Origin: an uncultured Dorea sp.
GTDB lineage: Bacteria; Bacillota; Clostridia; Lachnospirales; Lachnospiraceae
Direction: 5' to 3'
NCBI GenBank assembly: GCA_900550865.1
Contig: URTM01000032.1
Location: 1-28,767, forward strand
DNA: 28,767 nucleotides
In this document: piece after piece, positions 8,367 to 15,496 of the stretch
Position numbering within the stretch: the stretch's first letter is position 1
How the letters are laid out: the number at the start of each line of letters is the position of its first letter
The notes under the pieces: generated by a model
What the model was told of the DNA's origin: nothing
Database searches by the model: none
What the model saw: only the letters and a program-made list of their open reading frames with translations
Program-made: the position numbers and the translations under genes

Positions 8367-8924
8367 TTGACGCGTGAAAATGAATTACTTAAAAAGATAG
8401 CAAAAGGTGAAAATGAATACTGGGAAGAACTGATCGGGATGTATTATGAGGATATTCTCCGCTACTGTATATACCATGCACCGGATAAGACGGCGGCAGA
8501 AGATGCGGTGCAGGAGACATTTCTGAAGGTGATCCGGTACATGCCGGATTACAGGCACAGAGGAAAATTCCGTGCATTCTTATATAAGGTTGCTTCGAAT
8601 ACCTGCAAAGACCAGTGGAGGAAATGTGCAAAGGAAGAATGGTATGACACCGATGCCGAAGATGCGGACGGTGAGAAAAAACTGCCGGACGAGATGATCT
8701 ATCTGGAGACGGGATATGCAAGGTCGGAAGGGGAGATTAATTTTCTGAGACTGGTGCATGATCTCCCGGAAGAGCAGAGAGAAGTCGTATACCTGAAATA
8801 TGCACAGGAACTATCGTTTCGGGAAATCGCAGAAATACTTGGAATTCCGGCAAGAACGGTGCAGTCAAGACTCAGGATCGCATTAAAGAAATTAAGAAAA
8901 AAGGAGGGAAAGCCGGATGTATAA
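8367..8924 (+). CDS. ECF-type RNA polymerase sigma factor
   Basis: A 185-residue sigma-70 family factor of the extracytoplasmic-function type, containing only regions 2 and 4. Region 2 (~20-85) includes AAEDAVQETFLKVIRYMPDY and the -10 recognition stretch ending in NTCKDQWRK. Region 4 (~125-178) has LPEEQREVVYLKYAQELSF followed by the helix-turn-helix IAEILGIPARTVQSRL. The linker is acidic. The start is TTG, backed by a perfect AGGAGGA six bases upstream. It is the first gene of a four-gene operon; the next gene begins inside it (8-base overlap). It likely directs transcription of its own operon in response to an envelope signal, but no target promoter can be identified from one window. Confidence 0.93.
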   Translation: MTRENELLKKIAKGENEYWEELIGMYYEDILRYCIYHAPDKTAAEDAVQETFLKVIRYMPDYRHRGKFRAFLYKVASNTCKDQWRKCAKEEWYDTDAEDADGEKKLPDEMIYLETGYARSEGEINFLRLVHDLPEEQREVVYLKYAQELSFREIAEILGIPARTVQSRLRIALKKLRKKEGKPDV

Positions 8925-9750
8925 CAGACAGAAAAGAAACGAAGAGGAGCATTTATATAAAACATTACAATTAAAAGAAATGCTGCATATCAGCGAAGAT
9001 GCAAAGTCAGAACAGATCAGAAGAATCATGGAGCTCAGTAAGGCTGACCGGCTGACTGAGAGAAAGAGAGAACAGGCCGGCTTTATAGAATTTCTGATCC
9101 GCCAGATCCCATTTATCGGATGGAAGATGTGGAGTGTACAGGCGCTGGTCATGATAAGTGCGGTCGTATTCTTTTATGGAACGGACCAAGGACCGGTGGA
9201 TGTGACATGGCTGTTCGTGGGAAGAAGGCTGCCGTTTCTGGTCGGGGCATTGGGAACGGTCATGGCGATGATCGGTATTCCTTATGTGATGCAGTCTTTC
9301 CAGTACCGGATGTATGAGATGGAAAAAGCTGCGAAGAACGGATTTGGCCGGATGCTGATAAGCCGGATGATCGTATTGTCGGCCGGTGATCTGGTGACTG
9401 TGCTATTGTGTATGATTGTGATCAGCAGTAAGAATTATGCATCGGCAGGTATGGTGCTTTTGTGGTATCTGGCACCGTTATTCCTGACAGGAAGTTTCTG
9501 TGCCGGATGGATGCAGAAGATAGAAGCAAAACTTGACATGGAAGATCAGGCCTCCAGATGTATCCAGATCTGTGAAGGCGCCTGTGTGGTGCTTTTGGTT
9601 TTGCAATATCTTTTATATATCAAACTTCCATCTGTATATGGAAATGCAGGCTGGTGGATTATTATTCTGCTTATTGCAGCAGGAGCAACGCTGTATCAGG
9701 ATAGGAAAATAAATCATAGAGGTGTTAAAAAAGAAAGAGGTAACATATGA
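8917..9750 (+). CDS. Six-helix membrane protein, possible anti-sigma factor
   Basis: A 277-residue protein not assigned to a named family. Residues 1-68 are charged and cytoplasmic, with helix-forming text such as EEHLYKTLQLKEMLHI. About six membrane segments follow: ~72-88, 104-124, 147-169, 177-198, 219-238 and 245-260. Its gene overlaps the sigma factor by 8 bases and the ABC ATPase by 4, so translation is coupled, and an AGGAGG lies 9 bases before the ATG. A membrane protein right behind an ECF sigma gene is commonly its anti-sigma factor. The soluble N-terminus could bind the sigma, but the zinc-binding HxxxCxxC motif of classical anti-sigmas is absent. It could instead be an accessory subunit of the ABC exporter. 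The function is inference. Confidence 0.8.
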   Translation: MYNRQKRNEEEHLYKTLQLKEMLHISEDAKSEQIRRIMELSKADRLTERKREQAGFIEFLIRQIPFIGWKMWSVQALVMISAVVFFYGTDQGPVDVTWLFVGRRLPFLVGALGTVMAMIGIPYVMQSFQYRMYEMEKAAKNGFGRMLISRMIVLSAGDLVTVLLCMIVISSKNYASAGMVLLWYLAPLFLTGSFCAGWMQKIEAKLDMEDQASRCIQICEGACVVLLVLQYLLYIKLPSVYGNAGWWIIILLIAAGATLYQDRKINHRGVKKERGNI

Positions 9751-10631
9751 AACTTGAAATATGTGATGTCAGCAAACAATATAAAGACAAATGTGCTGTC
9801 GATCATGCAAGCCTGACGCTGACACCGGGAGTCTGGGGGCTTCTTGGAGCTAACGGAGCAGGCAAGACGACGCTTATGCGGATGATCGCCGGGATCATGA
9901 AGCCGACTGGCGGAGAGATCCGTTATGACGGGATCGAGATCGGCACACTGGGTGAAAAATACAGAGATATCTTCGGATATCTGCCGCAGGAGTTCGGTTT
10001 TTACCCGGGATTCACGGTACAGGATTATCTGGAATATATGGCAGCATTAAAAGGAATCGGAAAAAGAGAGACAAAAGAAAAGATACAGGAACTTCTGGAG
10101 CTTGTATCACTTACCGATGTCAGAAAGAAGAAGATCAGCAAATTATCCGGCGGAATGAAGCGCCGTGTGGGGATCGCACAGGCATTGCTGAATGAGCCGA
10201 AAGTACTGATCTTAGATGAGCCGACCAGCGGACTGGATCCGGGAGAGAGAATGCGTTTCCGGAATCTGTTATCAGAATTCGGAAGAAACAGAATCGTACT
10301 GATCTCAACACATATCGTGTCAGATGTGGAATACATTGCCACCTGCAATGCAATTATGAAAAATGGAAAGATCGCAGCAGTCGGAGAAACCGAAGAACTG
10401 GTAAAAGAAGTCGAGGGAAAAGTCTGGAATGCAGTGCTTGATATGGCAGATGCATTGACCTATGAGACAAAAGTTCCGGTCGTGAATATCTATAACCGTG
10501 AGGACGGAAAGACGGTGCTGCGTTATCTGGCAGTGCGGCCGGTTATTCCGGGATCGGAACCTGCAGATGCAAGAATGGAAGATCTGTATCTGTGGATGTT
10601 CCCGGAACAGGGAAGGGAGGAAATGCGATGA
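9747..10631 (+). CDS. ABC transporter ATP-binding protein (ABC-2/export type)
   Basis: The 294-residue ATPase of an export-type ABC system, energising the permease encoded next. The domain is complete: Walker A GANGAGKT (34-41), Q-loop at Gln81 in YLPQEFGFYPG, signature KLSGGMKRR (132-140), Walker B VLILDEPTSGLDP (153-165) and the switch His189 in ISTHIVSDVE. A further ~90 residues after the ATPase core are not a recognised domain. ATGA overlaps join it to the genes before and after, so all four genes are probably made together. The substrate is unknown. A sigma-controlled exporter suggests removal of an envelope-active compound or a lipid-related role, but this is not shown. Confidence 0.93.
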   Translation: MKLEICDVSKQYKDKCAVDHASLTLTPGVWGLLGANGAGKTTLMRMIAGIMKPTGGEIRYDGIEIGTLGEKYRDIFGYLPQEFGFYPGFTVQDYLEYMAALKGIGKRETKEKIQELLELVSLTDVRKKKISKLSGGMKRRVGIAQALLNEPKVLILDEPTSGLDPGERMRFRNLLSEFGRNRIVLISTHIVSDVEYIATCNAIMKNGKIAAVGETEELVKEVEGKVWNAVLDMADALTYETKVPVVNIYNREDGKTVLRYLAVRPVIPGSEPADARMEDLYLWMFPEQGREEMR

Positions 10632-11863
10632 GACTGTATGTATTAGAAATAAAACGTCTGTTGAAGACAAGAAGTGTCGGTCTTTTGATCATTGCGGCAC
10701 TGGTACTTTCAGCAGTGTTGTCTTATCTGCCGGTAACCTACATTCAGGCATATAAGACGGACAAGTCCGGGGATATCCAGATAGTCACCGGAATCGAAGC
10801 GATAAAGGCAAAAAAAGCAGATAAAAAAGCACTGCACGGTGAGATGACAGAAGCAAAGATCCGTGAGACAATCGCAGATGTAAAAGAAGTATTGAAAGAA
10901 TACGGATCACTGGACCGGCAGAATATTCCACTGGAAGTATATGTAGAAAAAGTATATCCGCATCTGGATATCATTGGAGTATTGGAACAGACGATTGTTC
11001 CAAATGGAAAAAGCCTGTATACATTAGAGTATTCGGATATTAATGAGGATGATGCGAAGAATGTATATGCAGCTTACAAGAAAACGGTTCGGAATCTGAA
11101 TAAGAATCCGAAAGTTCAGAAAAAGATCAATCAGATGACGAAATCTATTCAGACTCCGTTTGTATACTATCCAGAGATTTCGATGGATCAGCTGGATTAT
11201 TATGAGATCTATCTATTCCTGGTGATGATCTTCTTTATGGTGATCATCACACCGGTATTTGCGGCTGAGTATCAGACCGGGGCAGATCAGATCCTGCGCT
11301 GTACGAAACATGGAAGACTCCGCCTTGCACTTACCAAGATTGCAGTGACATTTACGTTGGTTGTTGCAGTATTTGTAACAGGAACAGCAATCTTTTCTAT
11401 TATCATGTGTGTATTATACGGCGCAGAACCATTTAAGAATCCATTGCAGATGCTGGGATATCTGTACTATATTCCTGCATTTACAGTAGGGAAAATGTAT
11501 AAGTTCATGGCTGTGGGGGCATTATTTTCGCTTATGGCTGTTGCAGCAAGTACATTGTTTTTTTCAGCAAAATGTAAGAATGTGCAGACGGCATTGATCT
11601 CAGCATTTACAACCGCATTTGTCCCGATGGTTTTCTATACAATATCAAACGGACGGAATATTTTTGAGATTTTAAGGTGCATTTTCCCGACCAGTGGATT
11701 GGCATTCATGAACAGTCTGGAGCAGGAATTACTTGCAAGAAATTTTGTAAAAATCGGCAGTGGATATTACTGGACACCGTATGTGATCATGATTGCGGCA
11801 GTAATCTGTATCCCGGTATTTTTGATCGTAACAGTAGTAAGTTATTGTAAAAGAGAAGCTTAA
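10628..11863 (+). CDS. ABC-2 type permease
   Basis: The membrane subunit partnered with the preceding ATPase, 411 residues from the chosen start. The frame is open further upstream to 10592. I prefer ATG 10628 because it overlaps the ATPase stop as ATGA, has GGAGG at 10616-10620 (seven bases away), and leaves an N-terminus (MRLYVLEIKRLL) typical of ABC-2 permeases. One membrane helix (~16-37) is followed by a large outside domain of about 150 residues with charged, helical text. About five to six further helices follow from ~190 onward (YLFLVMIFFMVIITPVF; FTLVVAVFVTGTAIFSII; and later ones). The AAEYQTGADQILRCTKHGR loop after the second helix is characteristic. No clear terminator follows. 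Confidence 0.88.
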   Translation: MRLYVLEIKRLLKTRSVGLLIIAALVLSAVLSYLPVTYIQAYKTDKSGDIQIVTGIEAIKAKKADKKALHGEMTEAKIRETIADVKEVLKEYGSLDRQNIPLEVYVEKVYPHLDIIGVLEQTIVPNGKSLYTLEYSDINEDDAKNVYAAYKKTVRNLNKNPKVQKKINQMTKSIQTPFVYYPEISMDQLDYYEIYLFLVMIFFMVIITPVFAAEYQTGADQILRCTKHGRLRLALTKIAVTFTLVVAVFVTGTAIFSIIMCVLYGAEPFKNPLQMLGYLYYIPAFTVGKMYKFMAVGALFSLMAVAASTLFFSAKCKNVQTALISAFTTAFVPMVFYTISNGRNIFEILRCIFPTSGLAFMNSLEQELLARNFVKIGSGYYWTPYVIMIAAVICIPVFLIVTVVSYCKREA

Positions 11864-11952
11864 GAATCTGTGAAATAACATAAAAAATAAATACTAAAAA
11901 TAAGAAAAACAACAGCAGAATTCGTATGATTTGAAAAATGTAAATAAAAAAG

Positions 11953-11981
11953 TTGACAAAACACGGCGTACATGATATGAT
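11953..11981 (+). promoter_or_regulatory. Strong promoter of the SleB-like hydrolase
   Basis: Perfect TTGACA (11953-11958), a 17-base spacer and TATGAT (11976-11981). The start would be near 11988, leaving a leader of about 110 bases. Confidence 0.85.
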
Positions 11982-11994
11982 ACCAATCGTTGCT

Positions 11995-12011
11995 TGTAAC
12001 AAATTTGTAAT
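11995..12011 (+). promoter_or_regulatory. WalR-like direct repeat just after the transcription start
   Basis: TGTAAC, five bases, then TGTAAT match the remembered WalR (YycF) consensus TGTWAH-N5-TGTWAH exactly. A third TGTAAT lies at 12015-12020. The site is at about +8 to +24, a position that would suit repression. The downstream gene is a cell wall hydrolase, the kind of gene WalR controls in Bacillus. Whether this organism has WalRK is not visible here. Confidence 0.5.
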
Positions 12012-12096
12012 AATTGTAATATTATTGCAAAAAGTGAATATACTTTATTAAAAGAAATGTAAATCATTGCAACAAAATCAGGAGGGTATTTATATT

Positions 12097-12753
12097 ATGT
12101 TAAAAGCGAAGAGACTGAAATCAATGTTCGTGCTGTATTCAGCATGCGCAGTAATGGCAACTGGTTTTACCAGTCAGGCAGCCTCTGAACAGCCGGAAGT
12201 AACAACAATCACAGAAACAAAAGGGGAAGATACAAATACACACACTGCTGTACAGGCGATATCACAGAATATCGTAGTATCTGCGCAGGAAATGACGGAT
12301 GCGAGCCAGCAGGTAATTGCAGATAATATAGCAAAAAAAGAAGAGGAAGAACGCCTCGCAAGAGAAAAGGCAGAGCAGGAAGCAAAGGAAAAAGCAGAAC
12401 GCGAAGCAAGAGAAGCATATGTAAGAGCGAACCAGGAACTGATGGCATCCATCATCTACTGTGAAGCAGGAAACCAGCCGTATGAAGGACAGGTTGCTGT
12501 CGGTGCGGTGATCATGAACCGTGTCAAGAGTGGAAGTTATCCGAATTCTATCGAAGAAGTCATTTATCAGTCCGGACAGTTCGGACCGGCCGCAACCGGA
12601 TGGCTGAACAGAGTCAGAAGTTCAAAGGGATATTCACAGACGGCTTTGCAGGCAGCTGTAGATGCACTGAATGGCTCGAATCCGATCGGAAGCTGCCTGT
12701 ATTTTGATCAGGGCGGTGCCGGAATGAAGATCGGGGCGCATTATTTCCACTAG
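12097..12753 (+). CDS. Secreted SleB-type cell wall hydrolase
   Basis: From ATG 12097 (GGAGG at 12081-12085) the protein has 218 residues. An upstream in-frame TTG at 12067 would add ten residues but spoils the signal peptide. Residues 1-29 are a signal peptide: basic KAKRLK, a hydrophobic core and a likely cut after SQAA. Residues ~80-108 are a highly charged E/K/A/R helix, probably a coiled coil or spacer. Residues ~110-218 are the Hydrolase_2 (SleB) domain with NQELMASIIYCEAGNQPYEG; Glu123 is in the position of the catalytic Glu. SleB-type enzymes cut the peptidoglycan glycan chain in spore cortex or vegetative walls. A strong promoter precedes it and a terminator follows, so it is monocistronic, with a possible WalR site in the leader. 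Confidence 0.9.
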   Translation: MLKAKRLKSMFVLYSACAVMATGFTSQAASEQPEVTTITETKGEDTNTHTAVQAISQNIVVSAQEMTDASQQVIADNIAKKEEEERLAREKAEQEAKEKAEREAREAYVRANQELMASIIYCEAGNQPYEGQVAVGAVIMNRVKSGSYPNSIEEVIYQSGQFGPAATGWLNRVRSSKGYSQTALQAAVDALNGSNPIGSCLYFDQGGAGMKIGAHYFH

Positions 12754-12783
12754 AATTCGAAAGAAATCTTAAGAAAGCCGGAA

Positions 12784-12813
12784 TTGACAAGCGCATAACG
12801 GATGTATTACGAT
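12784..12813 (+). promoter_or_regulatory. Candidate promoter of the response-regulator/kinase genes
   Basis: TTGACA (12784-12789), an 18-base spacer and TACGAT (12808-12813). The predicted start falls on the 5' arm of the following hairpin, so the two signals overlap. Confidence 0.5.
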
Positions 12814-12817
12814 AAGA

Positions 12818-12847
12818 GGGCAAAAGTGTTAAACTTTTGTCCTTTTT
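12818..12847 (+). terminator. Intrinsic terminator after the SleB-like gene
   Basis: GGGCAAAAGT (12818-12827) pairs with ACTTTTGTCC (12833-12842), one G-U pair included, followed by TTTTT. It separates the hydrolase gene from the two-component genes. Confidence 0.75.
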
Positions 12848-12886
12848 GCTTGTCAGAAATATGAATAAGGACAAAGTTTAAAGTAT

Positions 12887-12892
12887 GGGGAG
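12887..12892 (+). promoter_or_regulatory. Ribosome binding site fixing a TTG start
   Basis: GGGGAG ends eight bases before the TTG at 12901, the only start that gives a complete receiver domain. Confidence 0.7.
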
Positions 12893-12900
12893 AAAAAAGA

Positions 12901-13575
12901 TTGTATAAGATTTTAATTGTGGAAGATGATGAGACAATAGCAGGTGGATTGAAGACGCATCTGGAAAGATGGAATTATCAGGTGGAATGCATCACAGATT
13001 TTAAGAGTGTGATGGATGAATTTCTGGTGTTTGAGCCGCAGCTGGTATTGTTGGATATTGTGCTTCCTTTTTTTAACGGTTTTCACTGGTGCCAGGAGAT
13101 ACGGAAAATATCGAAAGTTCCGATCATCTTTCTGTCATCAGCGAATGATAATATGAATATTGTGATGGCGATGAATATGGGCGGCGATGAATTTATCGAA
13201 AAGCCATTCGACCTGAATGTGGTGACTGCAAAGGTACAGGCGGTATTAAGAAGAACGTATGAGTTCCGCGGAACAGCAGATGTGATGGAATGGAACGGGG
13301 CGATCTTAAATCTGTCGGATGCGACTGTCTTGTATGAAGATCAGAAGCTTGAACTGACGAAAAATGAATTTAAGATCTTACAGATTCTGTTAGAACAGAC
13401 CGGTCAGATCGTAAGCCGTGAAAATATTATGACAAGACTATGGGACAGTGACGAATTTATTGATGATAATACACTGACAGTCAACGTGGCAAGACTGCGT
13501 AAAAAACTGGAAAAGGCAGGTCTGAAAGATAAGATCATAACAAAAAAAGGAATAGGATATATGGTGGAGGCATGA
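12901..13575 (+). CDS. OmpR-family response regulator, BceR-like
   Basis: A 224-residue DNA-binding response regulator. The receiver domain (~2-115) has the acidic pocket VEDD (7-10), phospho-acceptor Asp52 in LVLLDIVLPF and the Lys in EKPFDLN. The winged-helix effector (~130-222) includes LTKNEFKILQILLEQTG and VNVARLRKKLEKAGL. The receiver text LPFFNGFHWCQEIRK and MNMGGDEFIEKPFD is typical of the BceR group, which responds to bacitracin-like and other cell-wall-active peptides. The start is TTG with GGGGAG eight bases upstream. It overlaps the kinase gene by 4 bases. A perfect BceR-type operator stands upstream of the ATPase gene two genes downstream, its likely target. Confidence 0.93.
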   Translation: MYKILIVEDDETIAGGLKTHLERWNYQVECITDFKSVMDEFLVFEPQLVLLDIVLPFFNGFHWCQEIRKISKVPIIFLSSANDNMNIVMAMNMGGDEFIEKPFDLNVVTAKVQAVLRRTYEFRGTADVMEWNGAILNLSDATVLYEDQKLELTKNEFKILQILLEQTGQIVSRENIMTRLWDSDEFIDDNTLTVNVARLRKKLEKAGLKDKIITKKGIGYMVEA

Positions 13576-14588
13576 AACTGTTAATAGCATTTTTTAAAGA
13601 CAAGACGAGGGAAATCAGTCTTTATGCCGGAACGGTCGGAATATTTATCGTGGTGGCATTCCTTTATAATATCCGGATGGATGCACTGAAATATGCCCTG
13701 CTTCTGGTGGTGTTGTGGTTGCTTCTTTACGTGATAACAGAATATCACCGTTTCAGAAAGAAGCATCTTCTGTTGGAACGTTTTAAAAAGAGTCCGCAGG
13801 AATGTACAAAAGAACTTCCGGAATGCAGAAATCTTCTGGAACTGGATTATCAGGAATTGCTGGGGATCTTTGATGAGAAGATAACGGAACTAAAATCCGA
13901 AGAAAGAATCCGGGTACAGGATTTGAGCGATTATTATGGTATGTGGGTGCACCAGATCAAGACACCGATCGCTGCGATGCACATATTGCTGCAGTCCATG
14001 GAAGAAGAGAATCCGGGAGCACCGGAATTAAAAGAGATGAAAATGGAACTTTTCAAGATGGAACAGTATGTGGAGATGGTGCTGACGTATCTGCGTATGG
14101 AAGATATGTCCGGAGACCTGCAGTTTGAAAAGGTGTCCTTGGATAAAGTTTTAAAACAATCCATCCGGAAATATTCCCAGATGTTTATCCTTCAGAAGAT
14201 CCGTCTGGATTATCAGCCGGTGGAACGTACCGTTCTGACAGATGAAAAATGGCTGCAGTTCGTAACGGAACAGATTCTGTCTAATGCTTTGAAATATACG
14301 AAGAATGGCGGCATGATCAGAATCTATATAGAAGAAAATCACGGAAAAGAATGCCTTGTGCTCGAGGACAATGGAATCGGTATCCAGCCGGAGGATATTC
14401 CAAGAGTATTTGAAAAAGGATTTACCGGCTATAACGGAAGGGCGGATAAGAAGTCTACCGGAATCGGGCTGTATCTCTGTAAGAAGATCATGGATAAGCT
14501 TGGACATAAGATCCGGATCGAATCGGAAGTGGAAAAGGGAACCCGTGTGTATCTGGAACTGACAAGAGAAGAATGGAATCCGGAGTAA
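13572..14588 (+). CDS. Intramembrane-sensing histidine kinase, BceS-like
   Basis: A 338-residue sensor kinase. Two membrane helices (~15-34 and ~39-56) are separated by only a few residues, so there is almost no outside sensor domain. This is the mark of intramembrane-sensing kinases that rely on a BceAB transporter to detect peptides. The DHp domain carries His127 in MWVHQIKTPIAAMH. The ATPase domain has the N-box Asn238 in EQILSNALKYTKNG, G1 DNGIG (266-270) and G2 in KKSTGIGLYLCKKI. It overlaps the regulator by ATGA and is followed by a terminator-like hairpin before the transporter genes. All catalytic motifs are intact. Confidence 0.93.
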   Translation: MKLLIAFFKDKTREISLYAGTVGIFIVVAFLYNIRMDALKYALLLVVLWLLLYVITEYHRFRKKHLLLERFKKSPQECTKELPECRNLLELDYQELLGIFDEKITELKSEERIRVQDLSDYYGMWVHQIKTPIAAMHILLQSMEEENPGAPELKEMKMELFKMEQYVEMVLTYLRMEDMSGDLQFEKVSLDKVLKQSIRKYSQMFILQKIRLDYQPVERTVLTDEKWLQFVTEQILSNALKYTKNGGMIRIYIEENHGKECLVLEDNGIGIQPEDIPRVFEKGFTGYNGRADKKSTGIGLYLCKKIMDKLGHKIRIESEVEKGTRVYLELTREEWNPE

Positions 14589-14608
14589 CGATCAGAAAAG
14601 AATACAAC

Positions 14609-14624
14609 CTTACACGAATGTAAG
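14609..14624. promoter_or_regulatory. BceR-type operator
   Basis: TTACA-CGAA-TGTAA, extended to a perfect six-base-arm inverted repeat with flanking C and G. It matches the remembered BceR-like consensus TNACA-N4-TGTAA at every fixed position. It lies about 105 bases before the ATPase gene of the Bce module. Confidence 0.75.
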
Positions 14625-14632
14625 ATTAGACA

Positions 14633-14675
14633 GGGAAAATGTCACATGCTTCGATGGCAGTGAATTTTCCCTTTT
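14633..14675 (+). terminator. Hairpin terminator between the kinase and transporter genes
   Basis: GGGAAAAT (14633-14640) pairs with ATTTTCCC (14664-14671). Inner TCAC/GTGA and TGC/GCA pairs extend the stem around a small loop, and TTTTC follows. Its 3' end overlaps the likely transporter promoter. Confidence 0.7.
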
Positions 14676-14683
14676 CTTATAAT
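14655..14683 (+). promoter_or_regulatory. Candidate activator-dependent promoter of the Bce transporter
   Basis: A perfect TATAAT (14678-14683) follows a poor -35 (TGGCAG, 14655-14660) at 17 bases. A weak -35 with a BceR operator about 70 bases upstream of the predicted start fits a promoter that needs activation. Confidence 0.5.
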
Positions 14684-14728
14684 AGATATCGTAAACGAGA
14701 GATCTAAACAAGAAAGGGAGAAAAGCTT

Positions 14729-15496
14729 ATGTCATTATTGGAAGTAAAAAATGTAAAGAAAATATATACGACCAGATTCGGAAGCAATCAGGTAGAAGCT
14801 TTAAGAGATGTGAATTTTACGGTAGAGCGCGGGGAGTACGTTGCGATCATGGGAGAATCCGGATCGGGAAAGACGACGCTTCTGAATATTCTGGCGGCAC
14901 TTGATAAACCGACGGAAGGAAAAGTATATCTGAAAGACCGTGATCTTGGAAAATTAAAAGAAAAAGAAATCGCAGCATTCAGACGGCAGAATCTGGGATT
15001 TGTCTTTCAGGATTTTAACCTGCTGGATACATTTTCATTAAAGGATAATATATTCCTGCCGCTGGTATTGTCCGGAAAGAAATATCCGGAGATGGAAAAA
15101 CGGTTAAAACCAATCGCAGAAAAACTGGGAATTGAACAACTGCTGGAGAAATATCCATACGAAGTGTCCGGTGGACAGAAACAAAGAGCGGCAATTGCAA
15201 GAGCACTGATCACAAAACCACAGCTGATCCTTGCGGATGAACCTTCCGGTGCACTTGATTCGAAGGCAGCAGACAGTCTGATGAATCTTTTTACAACGAT
15301 CAATCAGGATGGTCAGACGATCGTTATGGTAACGCACAGTGTGAAGGCGGCAAGCAGTGCGAAGCGAGTACTTTTTATCAAAGACGGAAAAGTATTTCAC
15401 CAGCTGTACCGCGGCAATCTTAAGAATGAGGAAATGTATGAAAGAATTTCAGATACACTGAAGATTCTTACTACAGGAGGTGAGGGTGATGAATAA
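14729..15496 (+). CDS. BceA-like ABC transporter ATP-binding protein
   Basis: A 255-residue ATPase of the MacB/LolD-related group used by peptide-resistance transporters. Motifs: Walker A GESGSGKT (42-49), Q-loop Gln94 in FVFQDFNLLDTF, signature VSGGQKQRAAIARAL (146-160), Walker B LILADEPSGALDS (166-178) and a His in MVTHSVKAA. The TTRFGSNQVEAL opening is typical of BceA. GGGAG lies eight bases before the ATG. It overlaps the permease gene by 8 bases. With the permease and the upstream sensor pair it forms a self-sufficient detection and detoxification module for cell-wall-active antimicrobial peptides; the actual peptide is unknown. Confidence 0.93.
   Translation: MSLLEVKNVKKIYTTRFGSNQVEALRDVNFTVERGEYVAIMGESGSGKTTLLNILAALDKPTEGKVYLKDRDLGKLKEKEIAAFRRQNLGFVFQDFNLLDTFSLKDNIFLPLVLSGKKYPEMEKRLKPIAEKLGIEQLLEKYPYEVSGGQKQRAAIARALITKPQLILADEPSGALDSKAADSLMNLFTTINQDGQTIVMVTHSVKAASSAKRVLFIKDGKVFHQLYRGNLKNEEMYERISDTLKILTTGGEGDE

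Noticed and set aside
10592..10627. Upstream extension of the ABC permease
   Set aside because: The 12 extra codons overlap the ATPase gene, and the ATGA junction at 10628 has the properly spaced ribosome site.
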